Below, piece by piece: positions 51,974-60,811 of a stretch of 64,000 bases of DNA. Position 1 is the first letter of the stretch. The number at the start of each line of letters is the position of its first letter. This DNA comes from Duganella qianjiadongensis (GTDB taxonomy: Bacteria > Pseudomonadota > Gammaproteobacteria > Burkholderiales > Burkholderiaceae_D): assembly GCF_009857915.1 (NCBI RefSeq), contig NZ_WWCM01000005.1:1-64000 (forward strand). The letters are read 5' to 3'. The position numbers and the translations under genes were made by a program. The notes under the pieces were generated by a model. That model saw only the letters and a list, made by a program, of their open reading frames with translations, did not search any database and was not told where the DNA came from.

Positions 51974-53584
51974 TTATTGCGTCGAGTAGCCCAGCGCAGG
52001 GCGGCGCGGGCCGCCCAGTGCCCGCTGTCGGGCTGGCGCCATCAGCACCAGCTGCGGGCGCAGGGTGAAGTGGCTGATCAGCTCGCTGAGGGCATTGGCC
52101 TGTTCGTTCATGGCGGCGGCAGCGGCGGCAGACTGCTCGACCAGCGCGGCGTTCTGCTGCGTCATGGTATCCATTTCACTCATTGCCTGATTAACCTGAT
52201 GCAGGCCGGCACTCTGCTGCATGCCGGCATCAGCGATTTCGGCGATGACCTGCGCCACCTGATCGATACCGCTGACGATATGTTCCATGGCACTGCCAGC
52301 CTGATCGACCAGCGCGCCGCCCTGATTGACCTGGGCGACCGAATCATCGATCAGGGTTTTGATTTCTTTGGCCGCCGCCGCCGAGCGCTGGGCCAGAGTC
52401 CGTACTTCGCTAGCCACGACAGCGAAGCCGCGGCCTTGCTCGCCGGCGCGGGCAGCTTCCACGGCTGCATTGAGTGCCAGTATATTGGTCTGGAAGGCCA
52501 GACCGTCGATGACGGAAATAATATCGACGATACGGGTGGAGGAGGCATTGATGGCAGCCATGGTGGTGACCACCTGCGCAACCACGGCACCGCCATCACG
52601 GGCGGTCTGGGCTGCCTCAGCCGCCAGCTGCCGTGCATGGGTCGTGTGTTCGCTATTGTTCTGGACCGTACCGGTAAGCTCTTCCAGCGAAGCGGCGGTT
52701 TCTTCCAGCGTACCGGCCTGCTGCTCGGTGCGGCCTGACAGGTCCATATTGCCGCTGGCGATTTCGCCGGAAGCGGTCTGGATAGCCGTGGCACCATTCT
52801 GAACTTCCCCGATGATGTCGTTGAGCTTGTCGCTCATGGTGTGCAGAGCGCGCTGGAGCTGGCCAATTTCATCATTGGCGGTCGTGCTATCCTGATAGGT
52901 CAGGTCGCCGGCTGCGACCGTGTCGGCCAGCACGACAGCTTCACGTAAAGCCGTGATCAGACGTTTGACCAGCATGGCGCCGCCAGTGCAAATGGCGGCA
53001 GTGAGCGTCAGCGTGAGTAGCAGCGACATCCAGATGGCGCTTTTGTGGGCGGCCTCGGCGCGCTGCGAGCCCGCCGCTGCCAGTTCGACGTTATAGGCAC
53101 GGTGAGCCGTGATGGCATTCTCGGCGCGGCTGATCAGGGCTTGCATGGCAAGCTGCTGATTGCGCGCTTCCGCCACATTACCCTGATTAGACAGTTGCAG
53201 CACCTGGTCGCGCGCGGGGTAGTACTGGCGGATGGACTGTTTCACCTGATCCAGCAACTGCTGGTCTTTGGCGTCGGAAATATCTTCCTTTTCGTAGCGG
53301 GCAATGGCTTCAGCCAGAGCGCGTTCGGCGGCGGCAATATCCTTGCCATCCTGAGCCTTTTCGTCAGCGTCGCTGGCGGCCAGATGTTTCCACGCTGAAA
53401 TTCGCATACGGAACAGCGCCTGGTTGACATTGTCTATCTGCTCAACACTGGGCAGGGAGTTGATGTTGGCATAGTTGGCCGCCTCGAAGACGGTACTGAT
53501 CTGGATGAAACTGATGGTGCCAAGGGCGATCATGCCTAAGGTGGCCGTGGCGAGCAGTAGATAGAGTTTTTTTGCAAATGTCAT
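51974..53584 (-). CDS. Methyl-accepting chemotaxis protein
   Basis: 536 residues. Segment 1 (about 8-28), a four-helix-bundle periplasmic domain (30-185), segment 2 (188-212), HAMP (212-265) and the cytoplasmic signalling domain with hairpin tip [24 protein letters not shown] lies eight bases before ATG 53584. The C-terminus has no NWETF-like CheR-binding pentapeptide. The ligand domain is of the 4HB_MCP type; the ligand is unknown. It is convergent with the cyclase gene. The MCP at 58870-60519 is a second paralogue. Confidence 0.92.
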   Translation of the reverse strand: MTFAKKLYLLLATATLGMIALGTISFIQISTVFEAANYANINSLPSVEQIDNVNQALFRMRISAWKHLAASDADEKAQDGKDIAAAERALAEAIARYEKEDISDAKDQQLLDQVKQSIRQYYPARDQVLQLSNQGNVAEARNQQLAMQALISRAENAITAHRAYNVELAAAGSQRAEAAHKSAIWMSLLLTLTLTAAICTGGAMLVKRLITALREAVVLADTVAAGDLTYQDSTTANDEIGQLQRALHTMSDKLNDIIGEVQNGATAIQTASGEIASGNMDLSGRTEQQAGTLEETAASLEELTGTVQNNSEHTTHARQLAAEAAQTARDGGAVVAQVVTTMAAINASSTRIVDIISVIDGLAFQTNILALNAAVEAARAGEQGRGFAVVASEVRTLAQRSAAAAKEIKTLIDDSVAQVNQGGALVDQAGSAMEHIVSGIDQVAQVIAEIADAGMQQSAGLHQVNQAMSEMDTMTQQNAALVEQSAAAAAAMNEQANALSELISHFTLRPQLVLMAPARQRALGGPRRPALGYSTQ

Positions 53585-53874
53585 GGAAGTGCTCCGGATT
53601 AAGTGAACTATTGCTGTGTGTAAATTTTACTCGGTAAAAATGCCTAAATCAATAAATTTGATTAAATCTTTCCGCGATTTATAGGGGCGGAATTGTAAAA
53701 TTTCCTGTATTTGTACAAAGCTCTCTCTGGTCGGCTGTAATCACGGCGGTTTTTCCATGCGACGCAAGCTAGTAACTGAATGCAAGCAAAGAGTTGAATT
53801 TGTCGTTTTTATGCAATCGATTGCGGTGCGTGCATGAGTTATAATAAATTACTAAAAAATCATATTTAATTTTT
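53585..53874. other. A+T-rich promoter region
   Basis: About 290 bases between the chemoreceptor and the acyltransferase. It has a TATAAT box (53840-53845), 30 bases before ATG 53875, with no good -35 at 17 bases. The most A+T-rich stretch in this half of the window. Confidence 0.4.
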
Positions 53875-55002
53875 ATGCAGCCATTTGCACCCGTCCGGCA
53901 GGGTCAGCACCGCCTCGATTGGGTGCAGGCCCTGCGGGCCATTGCCTGTCTGGGCGTGGTATTGACCCACGCCCGCTATTTCTTGCTGGATACGCCGGAA
54001 TGGCCGGTGGCCGAACACTGGCTGACGGTGGGCGCCGGGGGCGTCGATCTGTTCTTCGTGATCAGCGGCTTCATCATGGCTTACACCACCATGGGGCAGG
54101 GCCGCCGTGAGGTGGGCGGATTTCTGCGCCGGCGTCTGCTGCGCGTATGGCCGCCGCTGGCCGTGATGGTGCTGCTGTGGGCATTTACCATGAACGGCGG
54201 ACTGGCGGCGCTGCGCGTGGGTGCCAGCAACGGCCTGTTCCGTACACTGCTGCTGATGCCGGCTAATAGCCATATCCCGCCGTACTTCGAAATGTTTCTG
54301 CCTGTGGCATGGACGCTGGTGTTCGAAGTGTATTTCTATCTGGTATTTGCGCTGTCCATGTGCGCCCAGCGCTGGCGCTGGGTGGTGCTGCACCTGCTGA
54401 TCGTAGGCGGCGTGCTGCTCAATCCCGCGGTGTGGCAGGGCTGGAATATGAATCCCCAGCATGATGCCGGGTTGCGGCCCGCGATGCTGAATGTGGCCGG
54501 CAATCCGCTGGTGCTGGAATTCCTGTTCGGCGTGTGGGCGGCATGGCTGTACTGCGCGCCGTGGAAGATCGCTTCCGAGCGGCTGTGCTGGCATTTGCTG
54601 CTGCTGGTGGTGACGGCAGGCAGCTGGCTCAGTCTGGTACGGTTCTGGACTTTCCATGGCCCGCTGGGCTGGGGCCTGTATGCGGGTGCGCTGGTGCTGA
54701 CGCTGGCGCTGATCAGCAAGACGGTAACGTTGCAGGTACCGCGCGTGGTCTTGTGGCTGGGCGGGATTTCGTATTCGCTCTACCTGACCCATACCTGCAC
54801 CCAGCAATTGCTGGTGCGCTATGTGGAGCGGCAGGGCTGGAGTTCGCATAGCTGGGACTTTGTCTGGTGCTCCACCGCCATCTGTCTGATCGCGGCCTAT
54901 GTGTATTACGAGCTGGTCGAGCAGCGGCTGGTCGGGCTGCTGCGTGGCCTGCCTGTGCGATTTATTGCTCTGTCAGGCCGCAACCGTGAAAATTTGATCT
55001 AG
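53875..55002 (+). CDS. Membrane acyltransferase (acyltransferase-3 family)
   Basis: 375 residues with about ten membrane segments. The opening HRLDWVQALRAIACLGVVLT then HARYF gives the conserved R-A and His of acyltransferase-3 proteins (OafA/OatA type), and GGVDLFFVISGFIMAYTT is the second signature. These enzymes O-acetylate or otherwise acylate sugars of surface polysaccharides at the inner membrane. Monocistronic; its stop codon overlaps an FNR-like box belonging to the operon that follows. Confidence 0.85.
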   Translation: MQPFAPVRQGQHRLDWVQALRAIACLGVVLTHARYFLLDTPEWPVAEHWLTVGAGGVDLFFVISGFIMAYTTMGQGRREVGGFLRRRLLRVWPPLAVMVLLWAFTMNGGLAALRVGASNGLFRTLLLMPANSHIPPYFEMFLPVAWTLVFEVYFYLVFALSMCAQRWRWVVLHLLIVGGVLLNPAVWQGWNMNPQHDAGLRPAMLNVAGNPLVLEFLFGVWAAWLYCAPWKIASERLCWHLLLLVVTAGSWLSLVRFWTFHGPLGWGLYAGALVLTLALISKTVTLQVPRVVLWLGGISYSLYLTHTCTQQLLVRYVERQGWSSHSWDFVWCSTAICLIAAYVYYELVEQRLVGLLRGLPVRFIALSGRNRENLI

Positions 55003-55007
55003 GTCAA
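54994..55007. promoter_or_regulatory. FNR/ANR-like box
   Basis: TTGATCTAGGTCAA matches the FNR consensus TTGAT-N4-ATCAA at nine of ten positions. It lies 89 bases before the RNase gene, suggesting activation at low oxygen. Confidence 0.55.
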
Positions 55008-55095
55008 GGAAATCGGGCTTTACTAGAGGCAATGTTGCTGTTAGACCTAGACGCAGCGACCGACTGCGCCGGCCACAACGTCACAAGGCCAGACG

Positions 55096-56457
55096 ATGAA
55101 ACTGAAATTCCTTGGTGCCACGGGAACCGTGACCGGTTCCAAATATCTGCTCAGCACGGGCAGCGCGACTATCCTGATCGACTGCGGTCTGTTTCAGGGC
55201 TATAAACAACTTCGTCTGCGCAACTGGGAGGAATTCCCCGTTGCACCGGATTCCATCGATGCGGTCGTGCTGACCCATGCCCACCTCGACCATAGTGGCT
55301 ATTTGCCGCTGCTGGTGCGTGAAGGCTTCCGCGGCAAGATCTACTGTAGCGAAGCTACCTTCGACCTGTGCAAGATACTGCTGCCCGACAGTGGCCGTTT
55401 GCTCGAAGAAGAAGCCAGTCACGCTAATCGCCACAGTTATTCGCGTCACGCGCCGGCGCTGGCCCTATATACGGAAGAAGATGCGCTGCGTGCGCTCGAC
55501 TACTTCCATCCCATTCCGTTCGGCCTGCCGCAGCAGGTGGCCCCCGGCCTGACGGCACAGCTGGCGCTGGGCGGCCATATACTGGGCGCCGCCATCGTCA
55601 CCCTGAACGATGGCACCCGCACGCTGACTTTCTCCGGCGATCTGGGCCGTCTGCACGATGCCATCATGGTGGAACCATCACTGATCGAACGGACCGATTA
55701 TCTGGTACTGGAATCGACCTATGGCAATCGCTGCCACGACCCGGCCGATCCTGCCGTGCTGCTGGGCCAGACCATACGCGAAACGGCGGCACGGGGCGGC
55801 GTCACCGTGATTCCTTCGTTTGCCGTTGGCCGCGCCCAGTCGCTGATGTACGAAATCTACCGCCTCAAGCAGCGCGGCGAAATTCCGGCCCTGCTGCCGG
55901 TGTATCTGAACAGTCCGATGGCGATGGATACCACGGCGCTCTACCAGAAGCACCGCAAACTGCATCGCCTGAGCCGCGAGGAATGTCAGGCCATGTGCCA
56001 TGCCGCCAAAATCGTCAACAGCGTGGAAGAGTCGATCGCGCTCAACCAGAAGCAGATGCCGATGGTGATCATCGCTGCCAGCGGCATGGCGACAGGCGGG
56101 CGTGTGCTGCATCATCTCAAGGCCTTTGCCCCCGATAGCCGCAATACCATTCTGTTCGCCGGTTTCCAGGCGGGCGGCACGCGCGGCCGCGCCATGCTGG
56201 ACGGTATCGACGCGATCAAGATCCACGGCGAATATGTGCCGCTGCGGGCGCAGGTGCGCCAGATCGACAATCTATCGGCCCATGCCGATGCCAACGAAAT
56301 CCTCAGCTGGCTGGGCCATTTCAAGCAGGCGCCGAAACAGGTGTTCATCACCCACGGCGAGCCGGATGCGGCCGACGGCCTGCGCCGGCGCATCGAAGAA
56401 ACCCTGCACTGGCCTTGCCGCGTGCCCGACTATAAAGAACAGGTGGAGCTGGCATGA
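55096..56457 (+). CDS. Beta-CASP metallo-beta-lactamase RNase/exonuclease
   Basis: 453 residues. Metallo-beta-lactamase motif HAHLDHSGYLP (61-71) binding two metals, then ESTYGNRCH, and the beta-CASP signatures (PSFAVGRAQSLMYEI, ASGMATGGRVLHHL, LSAHADANEIL, ITHGEPDAA). This is the family of RNA-processing exonucleases (YsH1/CPSF-like). It probably degrades RNA to mononucleotides, supplying the downstream enzymes (inference). AAGG precedes the ATG. Its stop codon overlaps the start of the phosphorylase gene (ATGA). Confidence 0.88.
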   Translation: MKLKFLGATGTVTGSKYLLSTGSATILIDCGLFQGYKQLRLRNWEEFPVAPDSIDAVVLTHAHLDHSGYLPLLVREGFRGKIYCSEATFDLCKILLPDSGRLLEEEASHANRHSYSRHAPALALYTEEDALRALDYFHPIPFGLPQQVAPGLTAQLALGGHILGAAIVTLNDGTRTLTFSGDLGRLHDAIMVEPSLIERTDYLVLESTYGNRCHDPADPAVLLGQTIRETAARGGVTVIPSFAVGRAQSLMYEIYRLKQRGEIPALLPVYLNSPMAMDTTALYQKHRKLHRLSREECQAMCHAAKIVNSVEESIALNQKQMPMVIIAASGMATGGRVLHHLKAFAPDSRNTILFAGFQAGGTRGRAMLDGIDAIKIHGEYVPLRAQVRQIDNLSAHADANEILSWLGHFKQAPKQVFITHGEPDAADGLRRRIEETLHWPCRVPDYKEQVELA

Positions 56458-57965
56458 ACATGAATCCCGATGCGCTGGTGCTGCGCCGGCTAGGCATCGA
56501 CACCTATCAGGAACTGGTGGCCTATCTGCGCAGCGATTCGCCGATCTGCCGTTCCGAAGGCTTCGAAGCGCAATCGCGCATACAGGTGTGCTGCGGCAGC
56601 CGCCATATTATCGCCACGCTGAATGTGGTGCACGAATCGCTGATCGGCAAGCACCAGCTGGGGCTATCCGAAGCAGCCTGGCATGCACTGGGCGGCGAGG
56701 ACGGTACGCCCGTCAGGGTGAAGCACGCGCCGCCGCTGCAATCCTTCTCCGCCGTGCGCGGCAAGATCTATGGGCGCCCCTTCAATAGCGAGGCGGTGGA
56801 AGCCATCGTGCGCGATATCGCCGGCGGCCACTATTCGGATATCGAAATGGCGGCGCTGATCACCGCCTGCTCCGGCAACCGCATGGATGTAGCGGAAACT
56901 ATCGCCCTGACGCGTTCCATGGTGGGCGTGGGCCAGCGCCTGTACTGGGAGCGCGACATCGTGGTGGACAAGCACTGCGTGGGCGGCCTGCCCGGCAACC
57001 GCACCACGCTGATCGTCGTGCCCATCGTTGCCGCCTGCGGGCTGACCATCCCCAAGACTTCGTCGCGCGCGATCACTTCGCCGGCCGGTTCGGCCGATAC
57101 CATGGAGACGTTGGCGCCAGTGGGACTGGACCTGCCGGCCATGCGCCGCGTGGTTGATCAGGAAGGCGGCTGCATCGTCTGGGGCGGGGCGGTTTCCCTC
57201 AGTCCGGCGGACGACATGCTGATCCGCGTCGAACGTCCGCTCGGCCTCGATAGCGACGGCCTGCTGGTGGCATCCGTGCTGTCGAAAAAAATCGCCGCCG
57301 GTTCCACCCATGTGGTGATCGACATACCGGTGGGGCGCACGGCCAAAGTGCGTTCGCCCGCTGCCGCGGCAGCGCTGGCGGGGCGACTGATCGAAGTGGG
57401 CACGGCGCTGGGGCTGGCCATCGATGTGGTGCAGAGCGATGGCTCGCAGCCGGTAGGGCGCGGCATCGGCCCCGCACTGGAGGCGTGGGATGTGCTGGCC
57501 GTGCTGCGTAACGAAGCCGGCGCACCGGACGATCTGCGCCAGCGCGCGGTGACGCTGGCTGGACGCTTGCTGGAGCTGGGCGGCAAAGCTTTGCCGGGGC
57601 AGGGTGTGGCGCTGGCCGGCGAAGTGCTGGCCAGTGGCGCGGCATGGCGCAAGCTGCAGGCCATCTGCGCGGCGCAGGGCGGCATGCGCGAACCAGCGCG
57701 CGCGGCCCACACCCATGTGATCACGGCACAGCACGCAGGCAAAGTGGTGGCGGTCGATAATCGCCGGCTGGCACGGCTGGCCAAGCTGGCCGGTGCACCT
57801 AAAGCCAGTGCCGCCGGGCTGCTGCTGCATGTGGCGCTAGGCAGCGTGGTGGAAGTCGGGCAGCCGCTGTACACGCTGCATGCCGAATCGCCGGGCGAAC
57901 TGGCCTATGCACTGAGCTACGCACAGGCGCAGGAAGATCTCTACACCATCGAGGAACATCTATGA
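56454..57965 (+). CDS. AMP/thymidine phosphorylase, archaeal-type long form
   Basis: 503 residues, longer than classical DeoA (about 440) and of the length of archaeal AMP phosphorylases and the proteobacterial thymidine-phosphorylase-like proteins. Motifs: GRPFNSEAVEAIVRDIAGG, VDKHCVGGLPGNRTT (172-185) and the phosphate-binding KTSSRAITSPAGSADTME (201-218). It cleaves a nucleoside or nucleotide by phosphate. In archaea the product is ribose-1,5-bisphosphate. Coupled by overlap to both neighbours, so the three enzymes act in one pathway. Confidence 0.85.
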   Translation: MNMNPDALVLRRLGIDTYQELVAYLRSDSPICRSEGFEAQSRIQVCCGSRHIIATLNVVHESLIGKHQLGLSEAAWHALGGEDGTPVRVKHAPPLQSFSAVRGKIYGRPFNSEAVEAIVRDIAGGHYSDIEMAALITACSGNRMDVAETIALTRSMVGVGQRLYWERDIVVDKHCVGGLPGNRTTLIVVPIVAACGLTIPKTSSRAITSPAGSADTMETLAPVGLDLPAMRRVVDQEGGCIVWGGAVSLSPADDMLIRVERPLGLDSDGLLVASVLSKKIAAGSTHVVIDIPVGRTAKVRSPAAAAALAGRLIEVGTALGLAIDVVQSDGSQPVGRGIGPALEAWDVLAVLRNEAGAPDDLRQRAVTLAGRLLELGGKALPGQGVALAGEVLASGAAWRKLQAICAAQGGMREPARAAHTHVITAQHAGKVVAVDNRRLARLAKLAGAPKASAAGLLLHVALGSVVEVGQPLYTLHAESPGELAYALSYAQAQEDLYTIEEHL

Positions 57966-58852
57966 CCCCGTTATTACTGGCTTTGCCGGGCGCCGAAGCG
58001 CTGGCTGCGGCACTGGTTCCCGGTCTGGCCTGCGAACTGGGCGAGCTAAAGCTGCACCGTTTCCCTGACGGAGAAAACTGCCCGCAGATACTGCCCGAGC
58101 CACGCGGGCGCGATGTGGTGCTGGTGGCTGCGCTGGACCATCCCGACGCCAAGCTGCTGGCGCTGTATCTGTCGGCCTGCGTAGCGCGGGAACTGGGTGC
58201 GCGCCGGATAGTGCTGGTGCTGCCGTATCTGCCGTATATGCGGCAGGATGCGGTATTCCAGCCGGGGCAGGGCATTACGGCGCGCCATTTTGCCCGCCTG
58301 CTGTCGTCCTGCTGCGATGCGCTGGTAACGGTCGATCCGCATCTGCACCGCATCCTCAGTCTGGACGAAGTGTATAGCGTGGCGAGCGAGGTGGTGCCGG
58401 CGGCACCGGCCATCGCCCAGTGGATACGACAGAACGTGGCGCAGCCGGTGGTGGTGGGTCCCGATAGCGAGAGCGAGCAGTGGGCCGCCCATGTGGCGCA
58501 GCTGGCAGGATGTCCCTACACCGTGCTGAGCAAGGTGCGTAGCGGCGATCACGAGGTGGCAGTATCGCTGCCGCCTGCGCAGATATTGGCCGGGCGCAGC
58601 CCGGTGCTGGTGGACGATATCGTTTCGACGGCACGCACCATGGTTGCTGCAGCAGCCCAGCTGCAACAGGCGGGCGCTACGCCGCCGGTCTGCATCGCCG
58701 TGCATGCTCTATTTGCAGGCGATGCCTGCAGCGTGCTGGAGCAGGCCGGTGTGGCCGGGATTGTCAGCTGCAACACGGTGCCGCACGCCAGCAATGCCAT
58801 CGATCTGATGCCTGCGCTGGCTGCCGCCGCGCTGCGCATGCTGGCACGCTGA
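57962..58852 (+). CDS. Ribose-phosphate pyrophosphokinase homologue (diverged)
   Basis: 296 residues, slightly short of the usual 310-315 of Prs. Motifs: FPDGE (34-38), YMRQD (92-96), DPHLHR (125-130), KVRSGD (191-196) and the PRPP-binding loop VLVDDIVSTARTM (215-227), in which the usual TGxT is TART. A diverged PRPP synthetase, so the substrate may be a ribose phosphate other than ribose-5-phosphate, for example the 1,5-bisphosphate the preceding enzyme might make. Start overlaps the phosphorylase stop; GAGGAAC in front. Confidence 0.8.
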   Translation: MTPLLLALPGAEALAAALVPGLACELGELKLHRFPDGENCPQILPEPRGRDVVLVAALDHPDAKLLALYLSACVARELGARRIVLVLPYLPYMRQDAVFQPGQGITARHFARLLSSCCDALVTVDPHLHRILSLDEVYSVASEVVPAAPAIAQWIRQNVAQPVVVGPDSESEQWAAHVAQLAGCPYTVLSKVRSGDHEVAVSLPPAQILAGRSPVLVDDIVSTARTMVAAAAQLQQAGATPPVCIAVHALFAGDACSVLEQAGVAGIVSCNTVPHASNAIDLMPALAAAALRMLAR

Positions 58853-58869
58853 CCTGCCGGCTTGCCAGT

Positions 58870-60519
58870 TCAGGCCAGCAGGCGCTGGCGCGTAGCGTGC
58901 GGGCGCGCAAGTGCAGGCGTCTGCACGCCGGGGGAGGGCAGATTCGCCGCCGGCATGGCAGCCGGACCGGCGTGCTGGTCGATCTTGAATACGCTAACGG
59001 TACGCGCCAGCAGCACCGACTGTTCGCGCAGGGCCTGCGCTGCTGCTGCCGCCTGTTCCACTAGTGCCGCGTTCTGCTGCGTGACGCCATCCATTTCGCC
59101 GATGGCCTGATTGATCTGGCCTATCCCCATCTCCTGTTCGGCACCGGCGGCCGTGATGTCTCGCATGATGTCGGTGACGCGCTGCACGCTGTCGACGATT
59201 TCGCGCATGGTGCTGCCAGCCTCGCTTACCAGCGCGCTGCCGACTCCGACCTGTTGCACCGAATTGCTGATCAGATCCTTGATCTCGCGTGCGGCTGCAG
59301 CCGAACGCTGGGCCAGTTCGCGCACTTCGGTGGCGACCACGGCAAAGCCTCGTCCCTGTTCGCCTGCACGCGCGGCTTCTACTGCGGCATTGAGCGCCAG
59401 AATATTGGTCTGGAAGGCGATGCTGTCGATTACGCCGATAATGTCGGCGATCTTGCGTGACGAGGCGTCGATCGCGCCCATGGTATCGACCACCTGCGCC
59501 ACCACGCCGCCGCCACGCTGGGCGACTTCGGCGGCGGCCTGCGCCAGCTGGTTGGCATGGCGCGCATGGGTGCCGTTGTGGTTGACGGTGGAAGTGAGTT
59601 CCTCCATCGACGAAGCGGTTTCCTCCAGCGAACTGGCCTGACGCTCGGTACGCGACGACAGATCCAGATTGCCGCTGGCGATTTCCCCGGATGCCAGGGC
59701 GATGGTGTCGGTGGAACGGCGGATTTCGCCGACCGAACGGGCCAGATGTTCTTTCATCTGGCGCATGCAGAACAGCAGGCTGTTTTCGTCACGCTCGGCA
59801 GTGGTGACCGGAATACTCAGGTCGCCAGCAGCAATGGCACGCACGATGCTGGCCGCATATTCGGGTTCGCCGCCCAGTGCGCGGTACAGATTGCGCCCCA
59901 TGATCCAGCCGCCGGCGGCCATGGCGATCACACCGACGATGATAGTGGCCAGCATCAGGTTGCGCATCTCCTGGTAGTTCTGTACGGCCTTGTCGAATTC
60001 GATCTTGGCCACATCCACCTGCAGTTTGCGCAGTGCAGCCAGATCGGCAGTGAGGGCGGGCACGCGCCGTTCCAGCTCATCGCGCTTGCGCATAGCCTGA
60101 TCCATCTGGCCAGCTAGCAGGGCTTGCACCATCTCCTGCAGTACCTCGTTGTGCAGGCTGCGGTAGTTCGCGGCAAATCGGTCGGCCAGGATTTTTTCGT
60201 CCGGTGTCAGGTAGGTGGCGACGTATTCACCCCAGGTGGCATCGATGGCCTTGGCGTTGGCATTGACCGTCTCGATCTCCTTGCCGATGCGTGCTGCTTG
60301 CGGATGCTCGAAGCTGGCCGCCAGTGCCAGCCGGCTGGTGAGCAGCAGACTGTCGATACGCGACACCTGTTCCAGTGCTACCGTGCGGTCTTCATAGACG
60401 GTTTCCAGTCCCTGATTGGCGCTGCCCATGCCGCGCAGGCCAAGCAGGCCCAGTGCTACAGCCAGTACTACTGTCACAGCAGTCATTGCGTTGATACGCG
60501 CCTGTAGCGAGAGTCTCAT
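58870..60519 (-). CDS. Methyl-accepting chemotaxis protein
   Basis: 549 residues from ATG 60519 (GGAGG upstream); the extra N-terminal frame to 60588 is not used. Segment 1 (TAVTVVLAVALGLLGLRG), a 4HB-type periplasmic domain with LLTSRLALAASFEHPQA, segment 2 (VGVIAMAAGGWIMG), HAMP, and signalling domain tip [20 protein letters not shown]. No C-terminal pentapeptide. It is convergent with the PRPP-synthetase gene and divergent from the CHASE2 operon. Ligand unknown. Confidence 0.92.
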   Translation of the reverse strand: MRLSLQARINAMTAVTVVLAVALGLLGLRGMGSANQGLETVYEDRTVALEQVSRIDSLLLTSRLALAASFEHPQAARIGKEIETVNANAKAIDATWGEYVATYLTPDEKILADRFAANYRSLHNEVLQEMVQALLAGQMDQAMRKRDELERRVPALTADLAALRKLQVDVAKIEFDKAVQNYQEMRNLMLATIIVGVIAMAAGGWIMGRNLYRALGGEPEYAASIVRAIAAGDLSIPVTTAERDENSLLFCMRQMKEHLARSVGEIRRSTDTIALASGEIASGNLDLSSRTERQASSLEETASSMEELTSTVNHNGTHARHANQLAQAAAEVAQRGGGVVAQVVDTMGAIDASSRKIADIIGVIDSIAFQTNILALNAAVEAARAGEQGRGFAVVATEVRELAQRSAAAAREIKDLISNSVQQVGVGSALVSEAGSTMREIVDSVQRVTDIMRDITAAGAEQEMGIGQINQAIGEMDGVTQQNAALVEQAAAAAQALREQSVLLARTVSVFKIDQHAGPAAMPAANLPSPGVQTPALARPHATRQRLLA

Positions 60520-60811
60520 CCCTGTGCCTCCGTCGTGTGGAAGTGTTGCAGCTCTGGCCCGCCGTTGCGGATTACATAGGCTGGCCACTGGTTCGCATAG
60601 TCCGGATCAAGAATAGCATTTCCTATCGGTATGAAATGCGCACAATGTCACAGCCCGCAGCGGCGTTTTTGCCACATCAGCGGGCCTGAAATTGTCTTTC
60701 CTGCCATTTCACGTGATAATAAAAAACAACTAAAAGTAATCACGAATCATTGCTCCCGGCTGGAGCCGTGGCGCATCCAGCCATCGGCCTTTGCGGGTGC
60801 TACCACCACTA
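60520..60811. other. Divergent promoter region of MCP and CHASE2 operon
   Basis: About 290 bases containing the promoter at 60692-60720 for the plus-strand operon. No further gene. Confidence 0.5.
60692..60720 (+). promoter_or_regulatory. Sigma-70-like promoter of the CHASE2 operon
   Basis: TTGTCT, exactly 17 bases, then GATAAT (preceded by a T, giving TGATAAT). It matches the consensus at nine of twelve positions and leaves a leader of about 85 bases. Confidence 0.5.
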
